Positions 36,122 to 45,502 of a stretch of 64,000 nucleotides of DNA are shown piece by piece. Position numbers and translations under genes: made by a program. Below the pieces are notes generated by a model that saw only the letters and a list, made by a program, of their open reading frames with translations, was not told the origin of the DNA and did no database searches. Origin of the DNA: Caulobacter segnis (GTDB taxonomy: Bacteria; Pseudomonadota; Alphaproteobacteria; Caulobacterales; Caulobacteraceae); assembly GCF_019931575.1 (NCBI RefSeq), contig NZ_CP082923.1, positions 434,001-498,000 on the forward strand. Direction: 5' to 3'. Positions within the stretch are counted from its first letter, which is position 1; every line of letters begins with the position of its first letter.

Positions 36122-36751
36122 ATGGACGCCGCCCGCCTCGCCAAGGACACCCCGAAGTCGCAGAAGACCCGTGCGCGGATTCTGGACCAGGCCATGCGTC
36201 TGATCGCCGAGATCGGCTATCACGCGGCCACCAACCCGGCGATCGCCGACGCTGCCGGCCTGACGCGCGGGGCGATGCTGTACCACTTCCCCACCCGCGA
36301 AGCCCTGGTCGAGGCCGCCGTGGCCCACATCCAGGCCGAGCGCTCGACCCTGTTCCGCGCCGCCGCCGACAGCCTGCCGCCGGGCGCCGACGTCACCGAG
36401 CACGCGATCGACAGCTACTGGGACCTGCTGCAGTCGACGCCGTTCCAGGCCTTCGCCGAGCTGGAGGCCGCCGGCCGCACCGACCCGGCCATCCACGCCC
36501 TGCTGGCCCCGGCCCAGGCCGAGTTCGACCGCGCCCAGGCCGGCGACCACTTCCTGAAGATCCTGCACGCCGGCGCGGGCCCCCGCTTCCAGGCCAGCCG
36601 CGACCTCGCCCGTTTCATGCTGGAAGGCCTGGCCCGCTCGACCCTGACCTACGACAAGGACGGCCGCAAGGAGCGCCTGCTGGCCGTCATCAAGCGCGCC
36701 ACCCACATGCTGAACCGCAAGGGCGACATCCAGGACCTCTGGCCGGAATAG
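36122..36751 (+). CDS. TetR/AcrR family transcriptional regulator
   Basis: A 209-residue repressor. The N-terminal helix-turn-helix spans about 20-65 (R-A-R-I-L-D-Q-A-M-R-L-I-A, then R-G-A-M-L-Y-H-F-P-T-R-E). The C-terminal ligand domain has no recognisable specificity. The ATG at 36122 is preferred to one 36 bases upstream that overlaps the putative operator. It converges on the cupin gene with one base between stops. Confidence 0.88.
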   Translation: MDAARLAKDTPKSQKTRARILDQAMRLIAEIGYHAATNPAIADAAGLTRGAMLYHFPTREALVEAAVAHIQAERSTLFRAAADSLPPGADVTEHAIDSYWDLLQSTPFQAFAELEAAGRTDPAIHALLAPAQAEFDRAQAGDHFLKILHAGAGPRFQASRDLARFMLEGLARSTLTYDKDGRKERLLAVIKRATHMLNRKGDIQDLWPE

Positions 36752-36752
36752 G

Positions 36753-37760
36753 CTAGCTGGAGAGCTTGCGGCCCAGCACGTCGCGGATCTTCCGGGCGTC
36801 GTCCTCGGGAAGCTGGCCCAGCATGCCGTGAACCTGCTCCGGCAGGTGCGCCGTGGCCGCGTCCGGATCACCGAACACATAGTGGTCGAAGATGCTCTTC
36901 CAGGCGGCCCGCTGGTGGGCGGGCAGGGCGCGCAGGGCCATGACCGCGTGCAGGAAGGCGTCCATGGCCTGGCCGCGCCCAGCCGGCTCGCTGGCCCACC
37001 AGTAGTTGGTCAAGAGGTTCACCGGCTCCAGCGAACGCACGTGGTGCCACCACAGATACGGGATGTAGAGGGCGTCGCCGGGCGCCAGCTCGACGGCCTG
37101 GGCCACCGCCAGCGCCTGGGCGAAGCGCGGGTGCTTCTCCAGGTCGGGATCGTCGAACGAGACCAGGCTGATCGGCGGGCCGCCGGGGGTCTTCTCGAAA
37201 GGGCCGATATAGAGGTCGGCGACCGCTTGCGGCGGGAACAGGGTGAAGCGGCGGCGGCCGGCGACCACGCAGGCCAGGTTCTCGTACGGGTCCTGGTGCG
37301 CGGCGACGATCACCCGGCTGCCCAGCCACAGCAGCGGCTCGATCTCGGGCGCCAGCAGCGGCGAGGCGTTCTCGGCGCTGAAGCCGGGCAGATGCGTGTC
37401 GGCCGGGATCGACTGGGCGGCCAGGGTCGCCGGTCGGTCGGCCTCGCGATTGGCCAGCAGGAAGTCGAAGCTCTTCGAAAGCCGCGCGCGGCCGCCCTGG
37501 AAATTGAAGCCCGAGAGGTCGTCGTTGTAGAAGAACCGGCCGCCGGCCTCGGGCGGGGCGATCAGGGTCCCGACGGGCTCCTGGCGGTCGAAGCGCGAGA
37601 GATAGGCGAACAGGGCGTCGTCGCCCTGGCGCGCGGCCGCGACGGCGGGCCAGTGCGCGACCAGGCCCCGGAACACTACCGGTTGGGCGGCGGGCACGAT
37701 CTCGTCGTGGAAGCGGTCGGCGTCGACCGCGGTCATCTCGACAATGGGCGTCGCGGTCAT
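36753..37760 (-). CDS. Cupin/JmjC-like domain protein
   Basis: A 335-residue cupin_8 (JmjC-like) protein. V-V-F-R-G-L-V-A-H-W-P near residue 28 is the family's opening. The iron site is A-A-H-Q-D-P-Y-E-N (H-x-D) with a later W-W-H-H, and the A-P-G-D-A-L-Y-I-P-Y-L-W-W strand leads into it. Such proteins are Fe(II)/2-oxoglutarate hydroxylases; target unknown. The gene overlaps no other and may share a transcript with the aminotransferase gene upstream (59 bases apart). Confidence 0.85.
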   Translation of the reverse strand: MTATPIVEMTAVDADRFHDEIVPAAQPVVFRGLVAHWPAVAAARQGDDALFAYLSRFDRQEPVGTLIAPPEAGGRFFYNDDLSGFNFQGGRARLSKSFDFLLANREADRPATLAAQSIPADTHLPGFSAENASPLLAPEIEPLLWLGSRVIVAAHQDPYENLACVVAGRRRFTLFPPQAVADLYIGPFEKTPGGPPISLVSFDDPDLEKHPRFAQALAVAQAVELAPGDALYIPYLWWHHVRSLEPVNLLTNYWWASEPAGRGQAMDAFLHAVMALRALPAHQRAAWKSIFDHYVFGDPDAATAHLPEQVHGMLGQLPEDDARKIRDVLGRKLSS

Positions 37761-37819
37761 GGGGGCGCGTCACGGGTCCGATACGAGATCAGACCCATAG
37801 GGCCTTCCCGTCGGGCCGC

Positions 37820-38920
37820 CTAGGCCTTGAGCGCCCTGGGCAACACCTCGGCGAAGTAGTCCAGCTCAGCCGGACTGGCGGTGCCGACGCGGATCCAGGT
37901 CGGATGGGCGGGGCTGTCGAACACTCGCACCTCGACGCCCAGGCTCGCCAGGGTCTTCTGGAAGGCCAGGTTGGGCTTGCCGCAGTCGACGAAGACATAG
38001 GTGCCGTACGAGGGAATGTACTTCAGGCCGTTGGCCTCGCAGATCGCGTAGATCTTCTTGCGGCAGCCTTCCAGATAGGCCTTGGCGCCGGCCAGATAGG
38101 CCGGGTCGCCGTAGCAGGCGGCGGCCGCCGCCAGGCCCGGCCTGCCCTTGTGGGTTGGGATCATGCTCTTCAGCGTCCTCACCCGGTCGGGACGAGCGGC
38201 GATGAAGCCGACCCGAAGGCCGGCCATGCCGTAGACCTTGGAGAAGGTGCGGGCGACGATCACGTCGTGGCCGGCGCGAACCAGGTCCATCATCGAGTTG
38301 CGCGCGGGATCGGGGCTGATCTCGATATAGGCCTCGTCGACGATCACCGGCCGGGTCTTGGCGACCTCGACACAGAAGGCGCGCAAGGCGTCGGCGTCCA
38401 GCAGCAGGCCCGTCGGATTGTTGGGGTTGCAGACATAGACGGCGCCGGCGTTCGTCGCCTTGGCGCGCTCGACCAGGCCCGGCAGATCGATCTGCTGGTC
38501 GGTCGCCAGCGGGACCCATTCCAATTTGGCGCCCTGGCGTTCGGCATAGAGCAGGGGCGTGGCGTAGCTGGGCTGGGCCGAGACGACCGGACCGGTCTTG
38601 GCGAACGCCGTCGACAGCAGCGACAGCGCCTCCAGCGAGCCGTTGCACAGGCCGACCTGTTCGGGCTTGAGGCCATCGTGCTGGGCGATCAGCCTGACCA
38701 GCGGCGGCTCCAGCTCCCAGCCGTAATAGGGCGCTTCCTCCAACGCCTTGGCGGCGGCCTTGCGGGCGGCGGGGGCGGGGCCGAACGGATTCTCGGTGAC
38801 GCCCAGATGGGCGCGGATCGCCGGCGGGGCGGTCGGGTCGACGGAGGTCTCGGCCGCCAGGGCTAGGCTTGGCGCGAGCGCCGCGCCGCCGATCAGAAGT
38901 CCACGCCGCGTCGCGTCCAT
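37820..38920 (-). CDS. Tat-exported HisC-like aminotransferase
   Basis: A 366-residue class I/II PLP aminotransferase resembling histidinol-phosphate aminotransferase. Y-V-C-N-P-N-N-P-T-G, D-E-A-Y-I-E and T-F-S-K-V-Y-G (PLP lysine) are intact. The N-terminus is M-D-A-T-R-R-G-L-L-I-G-G-A-A-L-A, a twin-arginine leader ending near A-L-A-A-E, so the folded enzyme should be exported to the periplasm. The ATG at 38920 has GGAGAG upstream; a GTG four codons earlier is less likely. It is probably not the housekeeping hisC. Confidence 0.85.
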   Translation of the reverse strand: MDATRRGLLIGGAALAPSLALAAETSVDPTAPPAIRAHLGVTENPFGPAPAARKAAAKALEEAPYYGWELEPPLVRLIAQHDGLKPEQVGLCNGSLEALSLLSTAFAKTGPVVSAQPSYATPLLYAERQGAKLEWVPLATDQQIDLPGLVERAKATNAGAVYVCNPNNPTGLLLDADALRAFCVEVAKTRPVIVDEAYIEISPDPARNSMMDLVRAGHDVIVARTFSKVYGMAGLRVGFIAARPDRVRTLKSMIPTHKGRPGLAAAAACYGDPAYLAGAKAYLEGCRKKIYAICEANGLKYIPSYGTYVFVDCGKPNLAFQKTLASLGVEVRVFDSPAHPTWIRVGTASPAELDYFAEVLPRALKA

Positions 38921-38981
38921 CTCACTCTCCACTGAAGCGGGGTCTAGTTGAACGCGGTCGATGACAGCTTCAAGACGCCGC

Positions 38982-39449
38982 TCAGGTGGGACAGATCGGA
39001 AGCGCCGTCGTGAACTTGATCTGCTCCATCGCGAAGCTGGACGACACGTCGGTGAGCGGCGCGGTGGCGATCAGCCGCTTGTAGAAGCGGTCATAGGCGG
39101 CGATGTCGCGGACCACGACCTTCAGCAGGTAATCGACGTCGCCGCTCATCCGGTAGAACTCGATGACCTCGGGCAGCGCCTTGGCGCCGGCCGCGAAGGT
39201 GGTCAGCCAGTCCTCGTCGTGGCGGCCGGTCTTCACGGCCACGAAGACGGTCAGGCCCAGGTCCAGGGCTTCGCGGTCCAGCAGGGCGACGCGGGCGGTG
39301 ATGACACCGGCGTCCTGCAGGCGCTTCACGCGCTTCCAGCACGGGGTCTGGGTCAGGCCGACGCGCTCGGCGATGTCGGCGATCGCGACAGTGGCGTCTT
39401 CTTGGAGAATTGCCAGTATGCGCCTATCGACTTGATCGAGATCAATCAT
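38982..39449 (-). CDS. Lrp/AsnC family transcriptional regulator
   Basis: A 155-residue regulator. The N-terminal helix-turn-helix (D-Q-V-D-R-R-I-L-A-I-L-Q-E-D, then Q-T-P-C-W-K-R-V-K-R-L) precedes a RAM ligand domain with the M-S-G-D-V-D-Y-L-L-K-V segment. It senses an amino acid. It could regulate itself, the aminotransferase 61 bases downstream, or the divergent DUF6356-yeiH pair. Confidence 0.9.
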   Translation of the reverse strand: MIDLDQVDRRILAILQEDATVAIADIAERVGLTQTPCWKRVKRLQDAGVITARVALLDREALDLGLTVFVAVKTGRHDEDWLTTFAAGAKALPEVIEFYRMSGDVDYLLKVVVRDIAAYDRFYKRLIATAPLTDVSSSFAMEQIKFTTALPICPT

Positions 39450-39570
39450 CTCCGGATCCCCAGGTTCGGAAGAATGGAATTCTCTCTACGCCGCGATCGG
39501 CGTGCAATCCAGTAATGCCTTTCTTCGAATCGTCGCCATCCTAGGGAGCCTCGGCAAACAGCGAGGCTCC

Positions 39571-39825
39571 ATGGACCTGTCGTTCACCCGTCACCCGCAG
39601 TCCGTCGGCGAGAGCTATGGCGAGCACATGGGCGTGGCCTGGAGCTTCGGCTTCACCCTGATCGGCGCAGGCCTGGCGTGCCTGGTCCACGGCCTTCTGC
39701 CCTTCGCCTTCGAGCGCACCGGCAGCAAGACGGTCCGCCGTCTCAACGATCGTCTCTCTAGCCGCTGCGCCCAAGCCGACGCCCAATTGGCGGACGCCCA
39801 TTTCGGCGAGACCGTGCGCGGATGA
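39571..39825 (+). CDS. Small membrane protein, DUF6356 type
   Basis: An 84-residue protein with one or two membrane helices. It has the G-E-S-Y-G-E-H-M signature after H-P-Q-S-V, then W-S-F-G-F-T-L-I-G-A-G-L-A and a soluble tail. It lacks a known function. The ATG at 39571 is preferred to a start 69 bases upstream. Its stop overlaps the start of yeiH as ATGA, so they are coupled. Confidence 0.78.
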   Translation: MDLSFTRHPQSVGESYGEHMGVAWSFGFTLIGAGLACLVHGLLPFAFERTGSKTVRRLNDRLSSRCAQADAQLADAHFGETVRG

Positions 39826-40823
39826 CCGCCGCCGCGCTCAGGCTGAGCGCTGGCCGTCTCGGCCCCGGCCTGATGGCCGGCGTGCTGCTGGCGGTTCTGG
39901 CCAAGCTGCTGGCGACGAGCCTGCACGCCCCCGCGCCGCTGATCGCGGTCGTGCTGGGCATGATGCTGGGCGCGCTGGGTTTGCAGGCCCAGCTGGGCGC
40001 GGGTCTCGACGTCTTCGCCAAGCCCGGGCTTCGACTGGGGGTCGCCATGATGGGCGCCCAGATCAGCTGGGCCGAGTTCGCGGCCTTGGGCGGCCCGGCC
40101 ATCCTGGCCAGCGGCGTCGTGGTGCTGGGCGGCCTGGCCATCGGCGCGGCCGCCGGCGTGGCCCTGGGGTTGCCGTTCGCCGAGGCCCTGATCGCGGCGG
40201 CCGCCTGCTCGATCTGCGGCGCCTCCGCCGCCCTGGCCGCCTCGCAGGCCGCGCCGGCCAGCCCCGCCAACCAGCGCACGACGGCGCTGGTCATCGTCGG
40301 GGTGAACCTGCTCTCGACCGTGGCCATGCTGGCCTATCCGCCCCTGGCCAACGCGTTGGGGCTGACCGCTCACCAGGCCGGGGTGTTCTTCGGCCTGTCG
40401 ATCCACGACGTCGCCCAGGTGGCCGGCGCCGGCGCCTCCGTCTCTCCCGAAGTGGCCGGCACGGCGGCCCTGGCCAAGCTGGCCCGCATCGTCTGGCTGG
40501 GCCCGGCGGTGGTGCTGATCGGCCTGGTTCTGACGCGCGGCAAGGATGGCGGCGTCGTCTCGGGGCTTAAGGCGCCGCCGCTGTTCGTGCTGGGCTTCTT
40601 CGCCCTGGCCGCCGCGCGCGGCCTGAACCTGATCCCGCCCGCCCTGGTCTCCACCCTGATGGCCTGTTCCAGCTTCCTGCTGCTGGCGGGCGTTGGCGCG
40701 ATCTCCGCGAAGCTGGGGCCCAAGGCGCTGCTGGAGGTCAAGCCGAAGCTGGCCGTGATGCTGGGAACGGTCACGGTGGCCGTCGCGGTCCTAGCTTATG
40801 CCCTGACGAGAATATTCTTCTAA
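39822..40823 (+). CDS. YeiH/UPF0324 family putative sulfate exporter
   Basis: A 333-residue membrane protein with about 9-10 helices. The UPF0324 signs are A-P-L-I-A-V-V-L-G-M-M-L-G, C-S-I-C-G-A-S-A-A and G-L-S-I-H-D-V-A-Q-V-A-G-A-G. Members are linked to export of sulfate or related anions. An Lrp/AsnC gene diverges from it with 121 bases between. Confidence 0.88.
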   Translation: MTAAALRLSAGRLGPGLMAGVLLAVLAKLLATSLHAPAPLIAVVLGMMLGALGLQAQLGAGLDVFAKPGLRLGVAMMGAQISWAEFAALGGPAILASGVVVLGGLAIGAAAGVALGLPFAEALIAAAACSICGASAALAASQAAPASPANQRTTALVIVGVNLLSTVAMLAYPPLANALGLTAHQAGVFFGLSIHDVAQVAGAGASVSPEVAGTAALAKLARIVWLGPAVVLIGLVLTRGKDGGVVSGLKAPPLFVLGFFALAAARGLNLIPPALVSTLMACSSFLLLAGVGAISAKLGPKALLEVKPKLAVMLGTVTVAVAVLAYALTRIFF

Positions 40824-40891
40824 CCACAAGTGCTTGGCGTGAAACGAAACGCGCTTCATGGTCCCGTCCGAGAGTCGGAGGGACCCCGAAA

Positions 40892-42322
40892 GTGAGCTTC
40901 TGGACGCGCCGCAAGGCCATCGACACCATCACCGCGGGACACGCGGACAGCCACCAGCTGAAGAAGACCCTGAGCTGGCCCCATCTGGTGGCCCTGGGCG
41001 TCGGGGCCATCGTCGGCACCGGCATCTACACCCTGACCGGCGTCGGCGCGGGCCTGGCCGGGCCGGGCGTCATCCTGTCGTTCCTGATCGCCGGGGCGGT
41101 CTGCGCCTGCGCGGCCCTGTGCTACGCCGAGCTGTCGACCATGATGCCGGCGGCGGGCAGCGCCTATACCTACAGCTACGCGGCCATGGGCGAGCCCGTC
41201 GCCTGGTTCGTCGGCTGGAGCCTGATCCTGGAATACACCTTGGTCTGCGCGGCCGTCGCCGTCGGCTGGTCGGCCCACGCCCACGGCCTGTTCAAGGCCG
41301 CCGGCCTTCCTGACTTCCTGCTGGCCGGCCCCCACCAGGGCGGCGTCGTCAACCTGCCGGCCGTGATCATCTCGATGGCGGTGGCGGGCCTGCTGGCCCT
41401 GGGCACCCGCGAGAGCGCCACGGTCAACATGATCCTGGTGTTCGTGAAGATCACCGCCCTGGTGATCTTCGTGGCCCTGTGCCTGCCGGCCTTCGACGCC
41501 AGCCACTTCACGCCGTTCATGCCCAACGGCTTCTCGGCCCACGTGCCCGCCGGGGCCGGCGCGGACACCGCCAAGATCGGCGTCATGGCCGCCGCCAGCC
41601 TGATCTTCTTCGCCTTCTACGGCTTCGACGCCGTCTCGACCGCCGCCGAGGAGACCAAGAACCCCAAGCGCGACCTGACCATCGGCATCGTCGGCTCGAT
41701 GGCCGCCTGCACGGCCATCTACATGATCGTCGCCGCCGCCTCGATCGGGGCCTCCCGCACCGAGGTGTTCTCCAAGAGCGAGGCGCCGCTGGTGTTCATC
41801 CTGGAGAGCCTCCAGCACGGCAAGATGGCGCAGCTGGTGGCCCTGGCCGCCGTCGTCGCCCTGCCGACCGTGATCCTGGCCTTCATGTACGGCCAGAGCC
41901 GGATCTTCTTCGTCATGGCCCGCGACGGCCTGCTGCCGCGCGCCCTGTCGCGGGTGAACGCCAAGACCGGCACGCCGGTGCTGATGACTCTGCTGACCGG
42001 CGTCCTGTCGGCGGTGCTGTCGGGTTTCCTGTCGCTGAAGGACATCGCCGAGCTGGCCAACGCCGGCACCCTGGCGGCCTTCATCGCCGTCGGCGCCTCG
42101 GTGATCGTGCTGCGCCGGCGCGAGCCGAACCGGCCGCGCGTGTTCTCGACGCCGGCCTGGCAGGTCGTGGCGCCGGCCGGCATCCTGGGCTGCCTCTATC
42201 TGTTCTACAGCCTGCCGGCCAAGACCCAGATCTACTTCCTGTTCGCCCACATCATCGGGGCGGCGGTCTACTTCGCCTACGGGGTCCGCAAGAGCGTGCT
42301 GGCCCAGGCGGAAAAGGCCTAG
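40892..42322 (+). CDS. APC family amino-acid permease
   Basis: A 476-residue transporter with about 12 helices. The consensus G-V-G-A-I-V-G-T-G-I-Y and the A-L-C-Y-A-E-L-S region place it in the APC (cationic amino-acid transporter-like) group. The substrate cannot be set. It starts at GTG (M-S-F-W-T-R-R) behind GGAGGGA. Confidence 0.88.
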   Translation: MSFWTRRKAIDTITAGHADSHQLKKTLSWPHLVALGVGAIVGTGIYTLTGVGAGLAGPGVILSFLIAGAVCACAALCYAELSTMMPAAGSAYTYSYAAMGEPVAWFVGWSLILEYTLVCAAVAVGWSAHAHGLFKAAGLPDFLLAGPHQGGVVNLPAVIISMAVAGLLALGTRESATVNMILVFVKITALVIFVALCLPAFDASHFTPFMPNGFSAHVPAGAGADTAKIGVMAAASLIFFAFYGFDAVSTAAEETKNPKRDLTIGIVGSMAACTAIYMIVAAASIGASRTEVFSKSEAPLVFILESLQHGKMAQLVALAAVVALPTVILAFMYGQSRIFFVMARDGLLPRALSRVNAKTGTPVLMTLLTGVLSAVLSGFLSLKDIAELANAGTLAAFIAVGASVIVLRRREPNRPRVFSTPAWQVVAPAGILGCLYLFYSLPAKTQIYFLFAHIIGAAVYFAYGVRKSVLAQAEKA

Positions 42323-42397
42323 AGCCGGCCCTTCCATTCTCGGGGGCCATCGCTACAGTCGGCGTCAAAACAACTGTTTGACGCTCGGGAGAAGCGC

Positions 42398-43546
42398 ATG
42401 GCCCTCGATCTGGAAACCCGCGAGCAACTGCTCGAGACGGTGGCGCGCTTCGTGGCCGAGCGCCTGCGTCCGATCGAGGCCAAGGTCGCCGAGGACGACG
42501 CCGTCCCCGCCGAGGTGATCGAGGAGATGAAGGGGCTGGGCCTCTTCGGCCTCTCCATTCCCGAGGAATTCGGCGGCCTGGGCCTCGACATGGAGGAAGA
42601 GGCGCTGGTGGCCATCGAGCTTGGCCGCGCCTCGCCGGCCTTCCGCTCGGTGTTCGGCACCAATGTCGGCATCGGCAGCCAGGGCCTGGTGATGTTCGGC
42701 AGCGACGCCCAGAAGGCGCGCTGGTTGCCGGGCATAGCGTCCGGCGAGACCATCACCTCCTTCGCCCTGACCGAGCCCGAGGCCGGTTCCGACAGCGCCG
42801 CGGTGCAGACCCGCGCGACCCTCGATGGCGACCACTACGTGCTGAACGGCGGCAAGCGCTTCATCACCAACGCCGGCAAGGCGTCGCTGTTCACGGTGAT
42901 GGCCCGCACCAATCCCGACGTGAAGGGCGGGGGCGGGGTCTCGGCCTTCCTGGTGCCGCGGGACCTGCCGGGCCTCTCCGTGAGCAAGCCCGAGAAGAAG
43001 ATGGGGCAGCAGGGCGCCCACATCCACGACGTCACCTTCGACAATGTCCGGGTGCCGGCCGAGAACCGCCTGGGCGAGGAGGGCGAGGGCTTCAAGGTCG
43101 CCATGCAGGTGCTGGACCGGGGGCGCCTGCACATCGCCGCCGTCTGCGTCGGCGTGGCCGAGCGGTTGATCGCCGATTGCGTGGCCTATGCCAGCGAGCG
43201 CAAGCAATTCGGCCAGCCGATCGCCAGCTTCCAGCTGATCCAGGCGATGATCGCCGACAGCAAGACCGAAGCCCTGGCGGCCCGGGCCCTCGTCCTGGAG
43301 ACCGCCCGCAAGCGCGACGCGGGCGTCGGGGTCACCTTGGAGGCGGCGGCCTCGAAGCTGTTCGCCTCGGAGATGGTCGGCCGCGTGGCCGACCGGGCGG
43401 TGCAGGTGTTCGGCGGGGCCGGCTATGTCGCCGACTATGGAATTGAGCGCCTGTATCGCGACGTGCGGATCTTCCGGATCTACGAGGGCACCAGCCAGAT
43501 CCAGCAGCTGGTCATCGCCCGCGAGACCCTGAAACGAGGCGGCTAA
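42398..43546 (+). CDS. Acyl-CoA dehydrogenase
   Basis: A 382-residue FAD enzyme that opens beta-oxidation. It contains F-A-L-T-E-P-E-A-G-S-D, the FAD-binding G-G-K-R-F-I-T-N-A-G stretch and the catalytic base in I-Y-E-G-T-S-Q-I-Q near the C-terminus, as in short/medium-chain forms. It would pass electrons to ETF. No other beta-oxidation gene is next to it, although a dienoyl-CoA isomerase lies at 15.5 kb. Confidence 0.92.
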   Translation: MALDLETREQLLETVARFVAERLRPIEAKVAEDDAVPAEVIEEMKGLGLFGLSIPEEFGGLGLDMEEEALVAIELGRASPAFRSVFGTNVGIGSQGLVMFGSDAQKARWLPGIASGETITSFALTEPEAGSDSAAVQTRATLDGDHYVLNGGKRFITNAGKASLFTVMARTNPDVKGGGGVSAFLVPRDLPGLSVSKPEKKMGQQGAHIHDVTFDNVRVPAENRLGEEGEGFKVAMQVLDRGRLHIAAVCVGVAERLIADCVAYASERKQFGQPIASFQLIQAMIADSKTEALAARALVLETARKRDAGVGVTLEAAASKLFASEMVGRVADRAVQVFGGAGYVADYGIERLYRDVRIFRIYEGTSQIQQLVIARETLKRGG

Positions 43547-43727
43547 GTGGAATTGCGGATGCGGTCGGATGTCGCGCTTCGTCTCGACATCGAGCCGTGC
43601 GCGAATGTCGCATGGCGGGCGTTTTCCCCCGGTCCACGCAAAGGTTTTTCACGGCTGACGGGTCCTTGAAGGCGATCTGCGACCTCCGCGCGTGTGCGAC
43701 ACCTTGTCGCTCGCTGCGCGCGATTAT

Positions 43728-43742
43728 TTAAGTCGCTATTAA
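43728..43742 (+). promoter_or_regulatory. CtrA box TTAA-N7-TTAA upstream of the globin chemoreceptor
   Basis: TTAA-GTCGCTA-TTAA has the exact spacing of the CtrA consensus, with G instead of C after the second half. It is 50 bases before the TTG start. The rest of the 245-base gap after the acyl-CoA dehydrogenase shows nothing else I recognise. Confidence 0.6.
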
Positions 43743-43791
43743 GTATGCCGAACGAGCCTGCTCCCCGGATTTCGAAGACGGGGGTAGGGCC

Positions 43792-45402
43792 TTGAGCCAG
43801 GATCATGCGATCAGCGAACGCATCGCGTTCATGGGACTGGACGACAAGGCGCGCGGCGCCCTGCGAGAGCTTCAGCCCGTCATTCGCAAGACCATCGGCC
43901 AGGCCCTGGACGCCTTCTACGCCAAGGTCCGGACCACGCCCGAAACCCGCAAGTTCTTCACCGACGAAAAGCACATGCAGGCCGCCTCGGGCCGCCAGCA
44001 GTCGCACTGGGACGTGATCTCGCGGGGCGACTTCGACGACACCTACGTCAAGGCCGTCCGCACGATCGGCCAGACCCACGCCCGCATCGGCCTGGAGCCG
44101 CGCTGGTACATCGGCGGCTACGCGGTGGTCAGCGAGCACCTGATCCGCGCGGTGATCGAGGACCAGTGGCCCAAGGGCTTCATGACCAAGGGCGACGCGG
44201 GCAAGGCCGGCGATTCGCTGAGCGCCCTGATCAAGGCGGTCATGCTGGACATGGACTTCGCCATCTCGATCTACCTGGAGACCATCGAGGCCGAGCGCCA
44301 GCGCCTGGAGAGCGTGCGCTTGGCCAACGAGGCCAGCCAGAACGCCGTGGTCAAGGCGCTGGGCGACGCCCTCGACCGCCTGGCCCAGGGCGACCTGGTC
44401 GGTCGCCTCAACGCCGAGGTCACGCCGGAATTCCAGAAGCTGAAGGACGACTTCAACAACGCCGTCGGCATCCTCGAACTGGCCATGACCCGCGTCTCGG
44501 TGGCCTCCGACGGCATCCGCGCGGGCACCGACGAGATCAGCGTCGCCGCCGACGACCTGGCGCGCCGCACCGAACAGCAGGCCGCCAGCCTGGAAGAGAC
44601 CGCCGCGGCGCTGGACGAGATCACCTCGACCGTCCGCCGCTCGGCGGCCGGCGCCAAGCAGGCCCAGGACGTCGTGGTCGGGGCCAAGGCCGAGGCCGAG
44701 CGCTCGGGCGTCGTCGTCGACCAGGCCGTGGCGGCCATGGGCGAGATCGAGACCAGCTCGCGCGAGATCGGCAACATCATCGGGGTGATCGACGAGATCG
44801 CCTTCCAGACCAACCTGCTGGCCCTGAACGCCGGCGTCGAGGCGGCGCGTGCCGGCGACGCCGGTCGCGGCTTCGCGGTGGTCGCGCAGGAAGTCCGCGC
44901 GTTGGCCCAGCGCTCGGCGGATGCGGCCAAGGAAATCAAGACGCTGATCACCGCCTCGACCAAGCAGGTCGAGGCCGGGGTCGGCCTCGTGGGCCAGACC
45001 GGCGACGCCCTGCGCGGCATCGTCGGCAAGGTGGCCGAGATCGACGAGCTGATCGTGCAGATCTCGTCCTCGGCCCAGGACCAGGCCCAAGGCCTGAACG
45101 AGGTGAACACGGCCGTCAATCAGATGGACCAGGTCACCCAGCAGAACGCCGCCATGGTGGAGCAGACGACGGCCGCGACCCATTCCCTCAAGGGTCAGGC
45201 CGCCGAACTGATCAAGCAGGTGACGACGTTCCGCGTCTCGGGGGCCGGCCAGGCCGGCGCGGGGAGCAAGCCCGAGCTCTCCCGCGCCGCGCCGCCGGCC
45301 GCGCGTCCCGCCCAACGTCCGACCGTTCGTCCGGGCGCCTCGGCGCCGATCGTTCGCGGCAATACAGCCGTGGCGATCAAGGACGAGTGGCAAGAATTCT
45401 GA
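43792..45402 (+). CDS. Soluble globin-coupled chemoreceptor (HemAT-like)
   Basis: A 536-residue cytoplasmic chemoreceptor with no membrane helix. Residues 10-170 form a protoglobin sensor; the proximal haem histidine is His96 in G-Q-T-H-A-R-I-G-L, followed by P-R-W-Y-I-G-G-Y. A HAMP-like stretch leads to a methyl-accepting signalling domain with the tip [13 protein letters not shown]. The C-terminus D-E-W-Q-E-F is a CheR/CheB tether-like pentapeptide. It should steer swimming by oxygen or other gases. The start is TTG behind GGGGGTAGGG. Confidence 0.9.
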   Translation: MSQDHAISERIAFMGLDDKARGALRELQPVIRKTIGQALDAFYAKVRTTPETRKFFTDEKHMQAASGRQQSHWDVISRGDFDDTYVKAVRTIGQTHARIGLEPRWYIGGYAVVSEHLIRAVIEDQWPKGFMTKGDAGKAGDSLSALIKAVMLDMDFAISIYLETIEAERQRLESVRLANEASQNAVVKALGDALDRLAQGDLVGRLNAEVTPEFQKLKDDFNNAVGILELAMTRVSVASDGIRAGTDEISVAADDLARRTEQQAASLEETAAALDEITSTVRRSAAGAKQAQDVVVGAKAEAERSGVVVDQAVAAMGEIETSSREIGNIIGVIDEIAFQTNLLALNAGVEAARAGDAGRGFAVVAQEVRALAQRSADAAKEIKTLITASTKQVEAGVGLVGQTGDALRGIVGKVAEIDELIVQISSSAQDQAQGLNEVNTAVNQMDQVTQQNAAMVEQTTAATHSLKGQAAELIKQVTTFRVSGAGQAGAGSKPELSRAAPPAARPAQRPTVRPGASAPIVRGNTAVAIKDEWQEF

Positions 45403-45443
45403 AGTATAGGACGCGAGCGTGTCCAGCTGTCTTCAAACAGCAG

Positions 45444-45476
45444 AACGCCCCCGCCGACCGAGTCGGCGAGGGCGTT
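45444..45476. terminator. Bidirectional hairpin between chemoreceptor and small secreted protein
   Basis: AACGCCC and CGCCGAC pair with GTCGGCG and GGGCGTT around a CGA loop, with single mismatched bases at the bulge, in the gap between convergent stops. T runs are poor, so efficiency is uncertain. Confidence 0.6.
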
Positions 45477-45502
45477 GTGTTCCCCCGGATAGGATGCAGC
45501 GC

